This document shows, in pieces, positions 1-9,954 of a stretch of 64,000 nucleotides of DNA (positions are counted from its first letter, which is position 1; every line of letters begins with the position of its first letter). The stretch lies in NCBI GenBank assembly GCA_951813625.1, contig CATOTS010000021.1, positions 55,065 to 119,064 of the forward strand. The letters are read 5' to 3'. The position numbers and the translations under genes are program-made. A model generated the notes under the pieces. That model did no database searches and had not been told where the DNA came from. It saw nothing but the letters and a program-made list of their open reading frames with translations. Origin of the DNA: an uncultured Caldilineaceae bacterium (lineage in GTDB: Bacteria; Chloroflexota; Anaerolineae; Caldilineales; Caldilineaceae).

Positions 1-2
1 AG

Positions 3-227
3 TACAACTGGTATTACCTGCGCATGGACCTTGACCTGGCCGACCGCCAGATCACGCATCTGCAGTGCAACGATCGCGTCCATGATGTCAACGGGGTGGG
101 GCCGATGATGATCCCGGCAATGCCCAACCTGGACTGCATGCTCAACGTCGCGTTCTGGGTCGAGACGGACGTCGATAAGCGGGCCTTTCTCTACGTCGAC
201 TCGGTCCTGCTTTCGGGGGAGTGGTAG
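3..227 (+). CDS. Hypothetical protein, C-terminal fragment (5' end outside window)
   Basis: The reading frame is open from the first bases of the window and stops at 225-227, leaving the last 74 residues of a protein that begins upstream. The fragment is mixed polar and hydrophobic, with two Cys (LQCND and LDCML) and a run MMIPAMPNLD; I do not recognise a family. The next gene begins right after it, so the two probably share a transcript. An internal ATG at 24 exists but has no Shine-Dalgarno sequence, so the ORF is better read as a continuation from upstream. Confidence 0.6.
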   Translation, partial: YNWYYLRMDLDLADRQITHLQCNDRVHDVNGVGPMMIPAMPNLDCMLNVAFWVETDVDKRAFLYVDSVLLSGEW

Positions 228-229
228 CG

Positions 230-562
230 ATGCTGCGCGAGAGTTACACCGCGATTGTAGAGCGCAGCGAGGCGCTGCGCGGCGACTTTGCCACCGAACC
301 GTACGAGTGCGGCTGGGCGGGCGAGGCGATCTTCTTTGTGCGGACATTGGAGCGCGTGGGCGACCTCGATGACGTAACGCTGCACGTCCAGATTTCGGCG
401 GACGGCATCCGCTGGTGTGACGAGGGGACATGTGTGACGCTCGGTGAGGCAGAGGTTGTCTTTTGCAGGGTGAGCCATTTCGGCAACTGGCTGCGCCTGG
501 CCGGTTCGTTGCCGGACGGGGCCAGCATGAGGGCGATTATCGCGCTCAGCCTGAAGGCGTAG
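230..562 (+). CDS. Hypothetical small protein, 110 aa
   Basis: Unrecognised soluble protein. The start is placed at ATG 230, three residues inside the longest reading (GTG 221), because a purine-rich GGGGGAG lies about nine bases upstream and the previous gene stops at 227. The sequence alternates short hydrophobic and charged stretches (DDVTLHVQIS, ISADGIRWCDEG, VSHFGNWLRLAG), which suggests a small beta-rich domain. There is no signal peptide or membrane helix. It is probably co-transcribed with the preceding fragment. No function can be given. Confidence 0.55.
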   Translation: MLRESYTAIVERSEALRGDFATEPYECGWAGEAIFFVRTLERVGDLDDVTLHVQISADGIRWCDEGTCVTLGEAEVVFCRVSHFGNWLRLAGSLPDGASMRAIIALSLKA

Positions 563-652
563 CGAATTGCCGCTGCAACCGACATCCATCTGTACGAGGG
601 GGTGAAACCGGGAAGAGATCTTTAGCTTTGACGGAGCATTCGTTTGCTGTAG

Positions 653-1571
653 GTGTTCAAGCTGCGCCCGCCGGACGTCGTGCGCGCGGTCGATGGGGTG
701 AGCTTCGATATCTGGCGCGGCAAAACGCTGGGCCTGGTGGGCGAGAGCGGTTGCGGCAAGACTACGACCGGGCGCACAATTCTGCAGCTGATGCGAGCAA
801 CATCCGGCTCGGTCCTTTTCGAGGGCAGCGATCTGTGTACATTGGATGACAAGGAACTGCGTCCGTTCAGAAACGGCATGCAGATCATTTTCCAGGACCC
901 TTACGCCTCGCTCGACCCGCGCATGACGATCGGCAAAGCGATCGCCGAGCCGCTGATGATCCACAAACTCAGCCAGTCGCGCGACGAGGCCAGGAAGCGC
1001 GTGCAGGAGCTGATGGAGCGCGTCGGGCTGAACCCCTACTTCATCAACCGCTATCCCCACGAATTCAGCGGCGGCCAGCGCCAGCGCATCGGCATCGCCC
1101 GCGCCCTCGCCGTTGACCCTGACTTCTTCGTCCTCGACGAACCCCGTCTCCTCGTTGGACGTCTCGATCCAGGCGCAGATCCTCAACCTGCTGCAGGACC
1201 TGCAGGACGAGCTGGAGCTAACATACCTGTTCATCGCCCACGACCTGCGCGTGGTGCGCCATATCAGCGACCGCATCGCGGTGATGTACCTGGGACTGAT
1301 CGTGGAGTTGGCCGCAGGTTTGGAGATCTACGACGAACCGCTTCACCCCTATACGCAGGCCCTGCTCAGCGCGGTGCCGTGGACCGACCCGCGGCTGGCG
1401 CGCAAACACCAGCGTATTATTCTCGAAGGCGAAGTTTCGAGCGCGGTCAATCCGCCCTCCGGCTGCCGCTTTCACCCACGCTGCCCCATCGCCGAAGACC
1501 GCTGCCAAAACGAATCGCCGCAGCTGCGCGAGGTCCAGCCCGGTCACTGGGTGGCCTGCCACCTTGCGTGA
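653..1571 (+). pseudogene. Oligopeptide/dipeptide ABC transporter ATPase (DppF/OppF-like), frameshifted and 5'-truncated
   Basis: The first frame (653-1144) carries Walker [10 protein letters not shown], the Q-loop region [12 protein letters not shown], the signature [14 protein letters not shown] and Walker B FFVLDEP. The rest of the ATPase continues in another frame from 1146: D-loop VSSLDVS, switch His in FIAHDL, and the C-terminal Cys motif CRFHPRCP typical of oligopeptide/dipeptide ATPases. One extra C in the run 1142-1145 explains the shift. In frame, a TAG sits directly before GTG 653 and the usual first 10-25 residues of the family are missing, with no Shine-Dalgarno sequence. No permease or binding-protein gene lies nearby. 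This looks like a decaying remnant, although the frameshift alone could be a sequencing error. Confidence 0.65.
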
Positions 1572-1625
1572 ACCTGAGCCAAGCGCTATTTCCACCATCA
1601 GCGGGCAAGCCCGCACCCTGCCGGA

Positions 1626-3164
1626 GTGACGAGCACCGTGCAAAAAACGGGTAACGCGCTCGCGATCGGACCGGAGACGCAGCTCTTTGTCGACGACGAA
1701 CTCGTCGGCGTCAAGCATGGTGTTGTGCGCACGCTCCACCCCGCCCGCACACTGGATGAACCGGTTCTCATGCCCGACCGTCCGTGGGAAGGGCGGCGGA
1801 TCTACATCTACGGCAGCGTCCAATACGATGCCGGCGCGCGTCTGTTTCGGATGTGGTACAACACCCGCCTGGGTCGCGGGCAGCAGCAGCGCGCGCCCGG
1901 TTTGCGCTCGCGGACGGGCGACATTGTGCTCTACGCCACGTCGGAAGACGGCATCAACTGGATCAAGCCCAGCCTGGGCCGGCACGAGTTCGACGGCGAA
2001 CGCGCCAACAACATCCTCCTCTTCGACAAACACAGCCCCACCATCGTCGTTGACGCCGACGCCCCGCCCGACCAGCGCTTCAAGATGGCCTGCTGGAACT
2101 GGGCGGAGGGCAGGGACGGCTACTGGGTCGCACATTCGGCCGACGGATTGAGCTGGCGCGAGTACGACGGCAACCCGGTCCTGGTTGGCGACGATGAGAT
2201 CCTGGAATCGGTTACGGTCGCCCGCCACCCGCGCGCGGCCGAATATTTCGCCTTTCACCGCCGCTGGGGGGCGGTGCGCGGGCACGTGCGGCGCCTGGTC
2301 GCCGTCTCCACTAGCCGGGATTTCACTGCATGGGACAGCCACGGCGTCTGCCTGACGCCGGACGAGCAGGATGACGCCTGGGTGCAGGACGCCGGGCAGC
2401 GCACCGAGTTCTACGGCATGTCCGGCTTCGTCTATGGCGGACAGTTTCTGGCGTTTCTACCCGTATTCGATGTCATCAAAGACGCGCGCGGCCAGTCCGG
2501 CATGCCCGCCTCCGTCGCGGCCGACGGCAGCACAGGTCTGCATGCGCCGGCGGCGATATCGGAGTCCGGGGCCGAGATCGACCAGGCCCCTTGGGACGGC
2601 CCGATCGCGGTCCAACTCGCCCACAGCCGCGATGGGCTCAGCTGGCAGCGCTTCGAAGACCGCACGCCCATCATCCCGCGCGGCGCGCCGGGCAGCTTCG
2701 ATGCCGGTTGCATCCTCTGCTCGGCCGACCGTCCCGTCGTACACGGCGACGAGGTCTGGCACTACTACACCGCCGTCAATACGATGCACGGTGGGCCGAT
2801 GCCGCCCAAGACGATCTCGATCGGACGGGCCGCATGGCGGCTGGACGGCTTCGTTTCGCTGGATGCCGGTCATTTCGGCGGCGTGGTCGAAACGGTCCCG
2901 CTGCTGCCGGCGGGCGAACGGCTTATGGTCAATGCAGATGCCGGCGTCGGCAGCCTGGTGGTCGAGGTGTTGACGGCCGAGGGGGCGCCGCTGGCGGGGT
3001 ATACGCGCGAGGACTGTCAGACGATTCAAACTGACAACGTGCGCCAGACGGTGGTCTGGAATGGGAACCCGCGCCTGCCGCTGGACCAGCCGTTGCGTCT
3101 GCGATTCCACCTGCGGGAGGCCAGTCTCTACAGCTTCCACATCGAGGAAACGGGGGCAATATGA
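1626..3164 (+). CDS. Predicted beta-propeller glycosidase-like protein, paralogue 1 of 4
   Basis: About 512 aa with no signal peptide, so probably cytoplasmic. Repeated SxDGxxW turns ([24 protein letters not shown]) and FRMWYNT-type strands resemble five-bladed propellers of the GH32/GH43/GH130 kind; that is structural reasoning from motifs, not a proven family. The N-terminus has the shared block TQLFVDD and PDRPWEG. A C-terminal beta-sandwich-like segment (from about residue 430) ends in [16 protein letters not shown]. It is closely similar over its whole length to the gene at 6295-7755, so a duplication is clear. GTG 1626 is the longest start; GTG 1638, with GGAG 11 bases upstream, is also possible. 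Its stop overlaps the next ATG (ATGA), which implies translational coupling. Substrate unknown. Confidence 0.7.
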   Translation: MTSTVQKTGNALAIGPETQLFVDDELVGVKHGVVRTLHPARTLDEPVLMPDRPWEGRRIYIYGSVQYDAGARLFRMWYNTRLGRGQQQRAPGLRSRTGDIVLYATSEDGINWIKPSLGRHEFDGERANNILLFDKHSPTIVVDADAPPDQRFKMACWNWAEGRDGYWVAHSADGLSWREYDGNPVLVGDDEILESVTVARHPRAAEYFAFHRRWGAVRGHVRRLVAVSTSRDFTAWDSHGVCLTPDEQDDAWVQDAGQRTEFYGMSGFVYGGQFLAFLPVFDVIKDARGQSGMPASVAADGSTGLHAPAAISESGAEIDQAPWDGPIAVQLAHSRDGLSWQRFEDRTPIIPRGAPGSFDAGCILCSADRPVVHGDEVWHYYTAVNTMHGGPMPPKTISIGRAAWRLDGFVSLDAGHFGGVVETVPLLPAGERLMVNADAGVGSLVVEVLTAEGAPLAGYTREDCQTIQTDNVRQTVVWNGNPRLPLDQPLRLRFHLREASLYSFHIEETGAI

Positions 3165-4603
3165 ATGGAATTTGGTTTTTCGACGACTGGATGCTCGAGC
3201 GCCGCGACTGCCTCGAGCGAGTCTGGGGCAAGCCTAAGTTTGTGAAGGAGATTTTCAGCGAGTTCTACCCGCCGGACTGGGACGGCTACGGCGGCTACCC
3301 GACCGCCTTCTACGACGAGCGGCTGGGGAAGTACGCGCTCTACCTGATCGCGTTTCCGGGCAGAGAGAGCCGCGACCGCACGCCGGGCATCAGCGCCGGC
3401 GAGTTCCAGTTCCGCCTGCTGTCAGATGACCCGTACAACTGGCCCGACCCGGTCTATGATCCAGAGTCTGAACTGGCCTGGCAGCGGTTCGGCGACGTTG
3501 TGGTCGACCAGGACGGCGCGCCGATCTGGGCGCACGCGGTGCATTCGCTGACGGGTACGCCGCTGGCGGAACGGGGCTACGCCTCGGCCGTGCTCGACGT
3601 GGAGAATCATCTGACCTGGGGCGGCTTTTCAGAAGACGGCGTAAACTTCACGGTTGACCGCTCAGGGCCGTGGCTGGACCCGGGTTCCGACATTGCCGGC
3701 GATATTTTGTGGAACCGTGAGGCCGGCCAATACCAGCTGTTCGTGCGTCCGGTCTACGGAGACCGCCGCGTGGCGATGTCGACGACAACCGATTTCTCGG
3801 AGTTTACGCGGCCGGTCACCATCATGCAGCCAGATGCGCTGGACCGAGTGGGGACGGAACTGTACGACATGCCGCCGCGACCGTATGAGGACTTCTATAT
3901 TGGGCTGCTCAACATCATGACCAGTGACCGCTTTGAGGAGGTGAGCCTCAGCAGAGACTGGCCGCAGATCAAATATTTCGGGCGTATGGATACGCAGCTG
4001 GCCTACAGCTACAACGGGCTCTACTGGTACCGCACCGAGCGCGAACCCTTCATCGGCGTGCACGACTACGGCCTTCCGGGCGGCGGCTCCGCCTACGGCA
4101 AGGAGATGCTGCGCACGCCCGATGGCAGGCTGCTCTTCTTCGTCATCAGCGACTACGGCGGGCACGCGGCCCGCGTCGACAAGGAGTCGGAGTGGCCGTA
4201 CGGCGCCGGCTACCGCAGCCCGATGCTCTACGAGATGCGGCTCGATGGCTTCTGCTCGCTGAAGACCTGGGGCCGCGAGGGCGTGCTGCGCACCAAGGTG
4301 ATCATCCCCCGCGACGGGGAGATGCGGCTGAATGTCCGTACAATGGCGCACACCGGAATCCGCGTGCAGATGCTCGACGGAATGACCGCGCAACCGATTC
4401 CGGGCTACACGTGGGAGGAGGCGGATACGATCAGGGGCGACCATCTTTATGCGCGGCCTCGCTGGTGCGAGCGGGATGATATCGCAGAGTTGGTTGGCCG
4501 GCCGGTGCGGATTGAGGTCGGGCTGCGCGAGGCGGAACTGTTTGCAATCAGGGTGGAGTGTGACGTGTATAATGCGTGTGAGCCGGTGGGGTCGTTGTGG
4601 TGA
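3161..4603 (+). CDS. Predicted beta-propeller glycosidase-like protein, paralogue 2 of 4
   Basis: 480 aa, coupled to the previous gene by an ATGA overlap. It is the most divergent of the four tandem paralogues but keeps the same plan: blade-like strands with acidic turns (FSEDGVNF, YSYNGLYWYRTEREPF), a late YGAGYRSPMLYEMRLDGF strand, and a C-terminal sandwich with GYTWEEADTIRGD and GRPVRIEVGLREAELFAIRVE, matching the ends of the other copies. There is no signal peptide. Many conserved Asp and Glu residues could serve as catalytic residues, but I cannot assign them. By context it should act on the same or a related glycan as its neighbours. Confidence 0.65.
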   Translation: MNGIWFFDDWMLERRDCLERVWGKPKFVKEIFSEFYPPDWDGYGGYPTAFYDERLGKYALYLIAFPGRESRDRTPGISAGEFQFRLLSDDPYNWPDPVYDPESELAWQRFGDVVVDQDGAPIWAHAVHSLTGTPLAERGYASAVLDVENHLTWGGFSEDGVNFTVDRSGPWLDPGSDIAGDILWNREAGQYQLFVRPVYGDRRVAMSTTTDFSEFTRPVTIMQPDALDRVGTELYDMPPRPYEDFYIGLLNIMTSDRFEEVSLSRDWPQIKYFGRMDTQLAYSYNGLYWYRTEREPFIGVHDYGLPGGGSAYGKEMLRTPDGRLLFFVISDYGGHAARVDKESEWPYGAGYRSPMLYEMRLDGFCSLKTWGREGVLRTKVIIPRDGEMRLNVRTMAHTGIRVQMLDGMTAQPIPGYTWEEADTIRGDHLYARPRWCERDDIAELVGRPVRIEVGLREAELFAIRVECDVYNACEPVGSLW

Positions 4604-4730
4604 GGGGAGCGAAGTGCTGTAAGGTGTGACGTTTTGGCTCAAGGCCTTTTTTCTTTTCATCGGTCAAGCTGCTTGACTTCCATTCGAGGCGACTTGACAA
4701 CGGCGCGGCAAGATTTCAGGAAACACCAAC

Positions 4731-6257
4731 GTGACCCAAACAAACCAGCCACGCGACATCGGCGGCAACAAGGAGCTCTTCATCGACGAAGCGGCAATCT
4801 CATCGATGCGCAACGTCCGCCTCACGATGAACCCACCGTACCAGGACCACGAGCCGGTCCTGCTACCGGAGGTGCCTTGGGAATACCGCCTCCATCCTTA
4901 CGCGACCGTGCTTCGCGAAGGCGACACCTTTCGCCTCTGGTACCTGGCCTACGAATGGGACCCGCCCGCGGGCGTAGAACTCCCGGTAACCGGCGCCGCC
5001 GCGGACGCGGCCCTCTTCTGGCGACATACGCGCGGCCGCCTCTGCTACGCCGAATCGAGCGACGGCGTCCACTGGGAGCGACCCAGTCTGGGCTTGGTGG
5101 ATTACCGCGGCAGCGGGAATAACAACATCCTGGGGCCGGCGGTGCACGACCCGGTGCAGCAGGCCGGCTGGAACGGCGGTACCGTCTTCAGGGACCCGAC
5201 CGCGTCACCTGAACGCCGCTTCAAACTCTGGAGCGAAATCAGAATTGCCGAGGAGGGCAAGTCCGGCCTCTCCGGCTTCTATTCGCCCGACGGCCTGCGC
5301 TGGACGGCGTGCGCGACCAACCCGGTCCCGGGCTATGCCGACTGCCTCAACGTGGCCTTCTGGGACGAGCGCTTCCAGCGGTACGTGGGCTACTCCCGCC
5401 ACTGGACCGCGGACAGCCGCGGGGACCGCTTCCGGTCGGTGCGGCGACTTGTTTCGCCCGACTTCGAAGACTGGCAGGACTTGGGCGCCGTGCTCGCAGC
5501 CGACGAGACCGACAGGCAGCTGCCGGTCAAGCGCAACCGGCAGAGCCAGCAAATAATGGACTTTCACGGTAACTGCGTCTTCAGATATCCGGGAACCGCC
5601 GACGTCTACCTCTCGCTGCCCGAGGCATGGTGGCACTGGTCCGCCAATCCCTTCCCGGAGGCGGGCCGCGACCAGGAGATGATGGGCGGCTTCCCCGACG
5701 CCGTCGACGTGCAGCTTGCAACCAGCCGCGACGGGATCAAGTGGCAACGGGCCGGGGAACGCAGCCCCTTCCTGCGGCTGGGGCCGCCGGATGCGGGCGA
5801 TTCCAAGATGATCTACGCCTTCACGCAGCCGGCGCAGGTCGGCGACGAGTTGTGGATCTACTACGGCGGCTTCCGCTACGGCATCAGCGAGAAGGTCGCT
5901 CTCAAGCGCGGCGCCTATTTACGCGCCCGCCTGCGCCTGGACGGCTTCATCTCGGCCGATGCCCCCTATGAAGGCGGCGAGCTGGCGACCGTGCCCTTGC
6001 GGTTTAGCGGGCGCAAGCTGACACTCAACGCCGATACCAGCGCCGGCGGCGCTGTCCGCGTCCAGATTGAGGACCCGGGCGGTCGGCCCCTCGCCGGCTA
6101 CAACATCGACCAGGCCGACGAAATCAACGGAAACTCCGTTCGCCACATCGCCTCTTGGGAAGGAAACGCAGAACTGGGCCAGCTGGCGGGTCGCGAAGTG
6201 CGCTTGCGCTTCGCGATGAACGGTTGTAAGCTCTATTCCTTTCAGTTTGTCAGCTAG
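4731..6257 (+). CDS. Predicted beta-propeller glycosidase-like protein, paralogue 3 of 4
   Basis: 508 aa. The N-terminal block KELFIDEAAISSMRNVR with LLPEVPWE corresponds to TQLFVDD...PDRPWEG of paralogue 1. Blade turns include ESSDGVHWERPSLGLV, YSPDGLRWT and TSRDGIKWQRAG, and the strand RLWYLAYEW matches the RMWY strands of the others. The C-terminal sandwich contains GYNIDQADEINGNSVRHIASW and GREVRLRFAMNGCKLYSFQF. An insertion near residues 85-100 (GVELPVTGAAADAAL) and a longer central part set it apart. The start is GTG 4731; the ribosome site is weak. A gap of about 130 bases separates it from the previous gene, so it may begin a separate transcript. Confidence 0.65.
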   Translation: MTQTNQPRDIGGNKELFIDEAAISSMRNVRLTMNPPYQDHEPVLLPEVPWEYRLHPYATVLREGDTFRLWYLAYEWDPPAGVELPVTGAAADAALFWRHTRGRLCYAESSDGVHWERPSLGLVDYRGSGNNNILGPAVHDPVQQAGWNGGTVFRDPTASPERRFKLWSEIRIAEEGKSGLSGFYSPDGLRWTACATNPVPGYADCLNVAFWDERFQRYVGYSRHWTADSRGDRFRSVRRLVSPDFEDWQDLGAVLAADETDRQLPVKRNRQSQQIMDFHGNCVFRYPGTADVYLSLPEAWWHWSANPFPEAGRDQEMMGGFPDAVDVQLATSRDGIKWQRAGERSPFLRLGPPDAGDSKMIYAFTQPAQVGDELWIYYGGFRYGISEKVALKRGAYLRARLRLDGFISADAPYEGGELATVPLRFSGRKLTLNADTSAGGAVRVQIEDPGGRPLAGYNIDQADEINGNSVRHIASWEGNAELGQLAGREVRLRFAMNGCKLYSFQFVS

Positions 6258-6294
6258 AAACGTCGCCAATCTGAGGCGAACGGGAGAAAACGGT

Positions 6295-7755
6295 ATGTCC
6301 CGGCAACACGCAGCGGACGGAGAAGCGCTCTCGATCGGTACAGAGACGCAACTCTTCATTGACGACGCCGTCGTCAGCGCCAAGTCGGGCGTCGCGCGCA
6401 CGCTCCATCCCGCGCAGAAGCTGGACCAGCCTGTACTCCTGCCGGACCGGCCGTGGGAGGGGAACCGGGTCTACGTCTACGGCACCGTCCATTACGACGC
6501 CGAAGCCCGCCAGTTCCGCATGTGGTACCTCACGCGACTGGGCCGCGGGCAGCAGCACCGCGCGCCGGGCCTGCGCGAGCGGCAGGGGGACATGATCCTC
6601 TACGCTACCTCCGAGGACGGCATCCACTGGGAGAAACCGGAACTGGGGCTGCACGAGTTTGACGGCTCGCGGCAGAACAATATCCTGATATTCGACAAAC
6701 ACAGCCCCACCGTCATCGTTGACGAAACAGCCGACCCATCGGAGCGCTTCAAGATGGCCGCCTGGGACTGGAATCGCCAACAGTTCGGCTACTGGGTTGC
6801 ACACTCCGCCGACGGCCTGATCTGGAACGAGTATCCCGTCAATCCCATCCTGATGAACTCCGAGGAAACGCTAGAGACGATCACCGTGGCACACGATCGT
6901 CATAACGGCGAATACTTCGCCTTTCACCGCCGCTGGGGCGATGTCGGCGGTTTCGACCGCCGGCTGATCGCAGTGTGCACCAGCCGAAACTTTCTCGACT
7001 GGTCCGATCCCGAAATAATTATCGTCAGCGACGAGCAGGACGATGCCTGGATCCAGGACCCAGGTCAACGCGGTGAATTCTACGGCATGTCGGGCTTCCT
7101 GTATGGCCGTCAATTTCTCGGATTCCTGCCGGTTTTCAACGTAATGCGCGACGTTCGCGGCCAGGATGTTGGCGCCGAACAGAGCCCCTGGGACGGCCCC
7201 ATCGAGGCGCAACTTGCACACAGCCGCGACGGACGCACGTGGGAACGCTTTTTCGACCGCACGCCGATCATTCCGCGCGGCGAGCCCGGCAGCTTCGACG
7301 CCGGCTGCATCCTCTGCTCAGCCGACCGGCCCGTCATTCACGGCGACGAAGTCTGGCACTACTACACCGCCATCAATACTATGCACGGCGGAACGATGCC
7401 TCCCAAAACGGTCACAATTGCGCGCGCTTCCTGGCGGCTGGACGGCTTCGTCTCGCTCGACGCAGGTCACTTGGGCGGGGTCGTCGAGACGGTTCCGCTC
7501 GATCTGCCGGCAGGACAGTTCGTGGTCAACGCCGATGCCTCACAGGGCAGCCTGGCGGTCGAGCTGCTCGCTGCAGACGGGCAGGCGCTTGCGGGATTTT
7601 CAAGCGAAGACTGCACGGCGATCCGGTCGGACAGCGTGCGTCATGTCGTCCGCTGGCAGGGACAACAGCGGACGCCCGCGGACGGGCCAGTGCGGCTACG
7701 CTTTCACCTGGACACAGCCCAGCTTTACAGCTTCCGCATCGAAGCGGCAGGATAG
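6295..7755 (+). CDS. Predicted beta-propeller glycosidase-like protein, paralogue 4 of 4
   Basis: 486 aa. The start is ATG 6295, with GGGAG eight bases upstream; the longer reading from 6247 would overlap the previous gene. This is a close duplicate of the 1626-3164 protein: [45 protein letters not shown] and the stretch from [14 protein letters not shown] onward match almost residue for residue. The main difference is a shorter loop near residue 290, where paralogue 1 has an extra Ser/Ala-rich insertion. The C-terminal sandwich ends in LYSFRIEAAG. It lies just upstream of a PhyH dioxygenase gene and may be expressed with it. Function is predicted only. Confidence 0.7.
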   Translation: MSRQHAADGEALSIGTETQLFIDDAVVSAKSGVARTLHPAQKLDQPVLLPDRPWEGNRVYVYGTVHYDAEARQFRMWYLTRLGRGQQHRAPGLRERQGDMILYATSEDGIHWEKPELGLHEFDGSRQNNILIFDKHSPTVIVDETADPSERFKMAAWDWNRQQFGYWVAHSADGLIWNEYPVNPILMNSEETLETITVAHDRHNGEYFAFHRRWGDVGGFDRRLIAVCTSRNFLDWSDPEIIIVSDEQDDAWIQDPGQRGEFYGMSGFLYGRQFLGFLPVFNVMRDVRGQDVGAEQSPWDGPIEAQLAHSRDGRTWERFFDRTPIIPRGEPGSFDAGCILCSADRPVIHGDEVWHYYTAINTMHGGTMPPKTVTIARASWRLDGFVSLDAGHLGGVVETVPLDLPAGQFVVNADASQGSLAVELLAADGQALAGFSSEDCTAIRSDSVRHVVRWQGQQRTPADGPVRLRFHLDTAQLYSFRIEAAG

Positions 7756-7876
7756 AGAGCGCCGGACACGCCGGCACATCCATCTCGGCGAGGCGACGAT
7801 TGGCTTGTCATCTGGATTGCAAAACGAGAGTGGGCGGGACGTAAGTCCGGCATTGGCTGAAGGAAAGGAGGGGGAG

Positions 7877-8677
7877 ATGCTTTCGGCACGGGAGGAGTAT
7901 CTGTTCGACTTACGCGGCTACGCGGTGATCAGGCGGGCGCTCGATGCCGACCATGTCCGCGCCGTGAACGACTGGATCGACGACTTGCCGCCGCTGGAAC
8001 AGGAGCAGTGGTACAACAACATCTACGTCCACACCTATGGCGGCGTGGATGGCGCGAATCTGCAAGACATCATCGAAGGCGGAGAGATTTTCGAGCGGCT
8101 GATCGACCATCCAGCCTGGATCGAGCAGGTTAGCCATTACCTTGGACCGTCGACCCGCCCATACATCCATGAGGCGCTGCTGAACATTCGCGGCGACGGC
8201 GGGTATATCGGCGTTCACTCAGGCGGACACTATAGCGACCATCACCAGCGCACTGGGCGCCGCAACGGCCAGTGGGTATGCAGCATGTTGTCGTTGCTTG
8301 TGCCTGTGACCGATGTGGGACCGGGAGACGGCGCAACGATCATCGTGCCCGGCAGCCACAAGTCGGACTTCCCCCATCCCCTGCAGAAGGAGAACGGCGG
8401 GATCACGCAGGAACCTGGCGACATCATCGAAGACGCCGTTGAAATCCACCTGCAGGCCGGCGACGCGCTCCTGTTCAATGACGCGCTTTGCCACGGCTCA
8501 ACGCAGCGCACAAACCCCGGCCAGCGGCGCATGTTCGTTTTCCGTTATGTCCCCACGCTTCTCGGCCATCGCTTCGGCTATGTGCCGTCCGCCGAGTTGC
8601 TGGCGCGTCTGACCCCGGAACGACGCGCCATCGTGCAGCCAATCATCCCGAAACGACGACCAGCCCCCGTCGCCTGA
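7877..8677 (+). CDS. Phytanoyl-CoA dioxygenase (PhyH) family protein
   Basis: 266 aa. ATG 7877 follows a very strong Shine-Dalgarno (AGGAAAGGAGGGGGAG); the longer open frame upstream is a shadow of the previous gene. The N-terminus LFDLRGYAVIRRAL is typical of PhyH proteins, which are non-haem Fe(II)/2-oxoglutarate oxygenases with a double-stranded beta-helix fold. The core reads VHSGGHYSDHH, then DGATIIVPGSHK, then DALLFNDALCHGS followed by RRMFVFRY, whose His and Arg fit the distal metal ligand and the 2-oxoglutarate anchor. The proximal HxD is not in its usual WHxD form: HSGGHYSD offers two His and one Asp, so the metal site needs checking. The substrate is unknown; the neighbours suggest a sugar or small glycan-derived molecule. 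Confidence 0.8.
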   Translation: MLSAREEYLFDLRGYAVIRRALDADHVRAVNDWIDDLPPLEQEQWYNNIYVHTYGGVDGANLQDIIEGGEIFERLIDHPAWIEQVSHYLGPSTRPYIHEALLNIRGDGGYIGVHSGGHYSDHHQRTGRRNGQWVCSMLSLLVPVTDVGPGDGATIIVPGSHKSDFPHPLQKENGGITQEPGDIIEDAVEIHLQAGDALLFNDALCHGSTQRTNPGQRRMFVFRYVPTLLGHRFGYVPSAELLARLTPERRAIVQPIIPKRRPAPVA

Positions 8678-8744
8678 GTATGCGAAAGAGCCCGATTTGG
8701 ACTGAGCGCAGTGATTCACAGCCACCTGACAGGAGGGCATCCCC

Positions 8745-9872
8745 ATGACGAACGTTGAACAACCGATCAAGTCGGGCATTTTCATTATGCCGTGGCATCC
8801 GCCGGAAAAGCCTTTGGCACAGTGCTACGAAGAGGACGTTGAGCTGGCCGTACGGGCTGAGGAGCTCGGATTCGATGAATTCTGGATCGGCGAGCACCAC
8901 ACCATGAAGTACGAAGCGATTGTCATGCCTGAAGTCTTTATCGGCCGCGTTCTGGGCGAAACTGAGCGCATTCGTCTTGGCCCTGCCCCAATCTGCGCCA
9001 ACCTGCATCATCCCGCCTATCTGGCCACGCGCCTCGCCTTTCTCGACCATCTCTCCAATGGACGGCTGAATCTCTGCTTCGGGCCAAGCGGAGTTACAAC
9101 AGATTACGAACTCTACGGCCTCGAACCAAAACAGGGCGGAGCGATGACGATTGAAGCGATCGATGTGATGTTGAAACTGTGGTCGTCGGACCCGCCGTAC
9201 GAGCACAACGGCCAGTTCTGGCAGTTCTCACTCAAAGAAAACGTCAACGAGGAATCCCAGATCGGCTTCATCCACAAGCCGCTGCAAAAGCCCCATCCGC
9301 CAATTCTCATGCCGGGTGTCGCCCGCAATTCATATAGCCTGCGAATGGCGGGAGAGTACGGATTCGCGCCCTATTCGGCCGCGCTGGCCGCGGGCAACAT
9401 GCTGGCCGACAACTGGGAGACCTTCGAGCGCAGTGCACTAGAGGCAGGCCGCCAGCCGGACAGAGCTGACTGGAGGGTGGCGCGCGCCATATTCCTGGCC
9501 GATACAACCAAGGAGGCTGTCGAGCGCGTGCGCTCGAATTCGGTCGGACAGAATTTTGAGTACATCGCAAACCTTCTCGATATCAGTCTGGGCCGCGACC
9601 TACTCAAACGAGACCCATCGATGTCGAACGCGGACTGCAACCTGGATTACTGGTTGTCCGAGCAGATCATCGCCGGGGATGTGGACCATGTGCTCGAACG
9701 CCTGCTGGGGCTGATGGACGAGTGCGGACCGATAGGCACGCTGGTGCTGATGGGCTTCGACTGGGACGACAAGGAGAGCTGGCTGCGCAATCTCGAACTG
9801 TTTGCAAAAGAGCTAATGCCGGCATTGAACAAGGCGGTGGCGGGTAACGGCAGTGGTCCTTCCCACATTTAA
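8745..9872 (+). CDS. LLM-class flavin-dependent oxidoreductase (luciferase-like monooxygenase)
   Basis: 375 aa, starting at ATG 8745 after AGGAGGG. The fold signature of bacterial luciferase-like TIM-barrel flavoproteins is clear: GFDEFWIGEHHT after the second strand, RIRLGPAPICANLHHPAYLA, the LDHLSNGRLNLCFGPSG block, and HPPILMPGVARNSYSLRMAGEYGF. Members use reduced FMN or F420 to oxidise small organic substrates. The acid-rich C-terminal half (DVDHVLERLLGLMDECGPIGTLVL) is also typical. It sits between two PhyH dioxygenase genes, so the three oxygen-using enzymes may act on one substrate; that is inference. Specificity cannot be read from the sequence. Confidence 0.88.
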   Translation: MTNVEQPIKSGIFIMPWHPPEKPLAQCYEEDVELAVRAEELGFDEFWIGEHHTMKYEAIVMPEVFIGRVLGETERIRLGPAPICANLHHPAYLATRLAFLDHLSNGRLNLCFGPSGVTTDYELYGLEPKQGGAMTIEAIDVMLKLWSSDPPYEHNGQFWQFSLKENVNEESQIGFIHKPLQKPHPPILMPGVARNSYSLRMAGEYGFAPYSAALAAGNMLADNWETFERSALEAGRQPDRADWRVARAIFLADTTKEAVERVRSNSVGQNFEYIANLLDISLGRDLLKRDPSMSNADCNLDYWLSEQIIAGDVDHVLERLLGLMDECGPIGTLVLMGFDWDDKESWLRNLELFAKELMPALNKAVAGNGSGPSHI

Positions 9873-9954
9873 CTGGGGTTGCAGCGCGACCGCAGCCTAA
9901 TTCGATAGACAGATCAGACCGATTGCAGGTCAATTGCATTCGCAGGGGAGCAAC

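Noticed and set aside
1142..1145. Programmed frameshift in the ABC ATPase
   Set aside because: CCCC is not a slippery heptamer in the right phase, the shift breaks the middle of a conserved domain and the 5' end is also missing.
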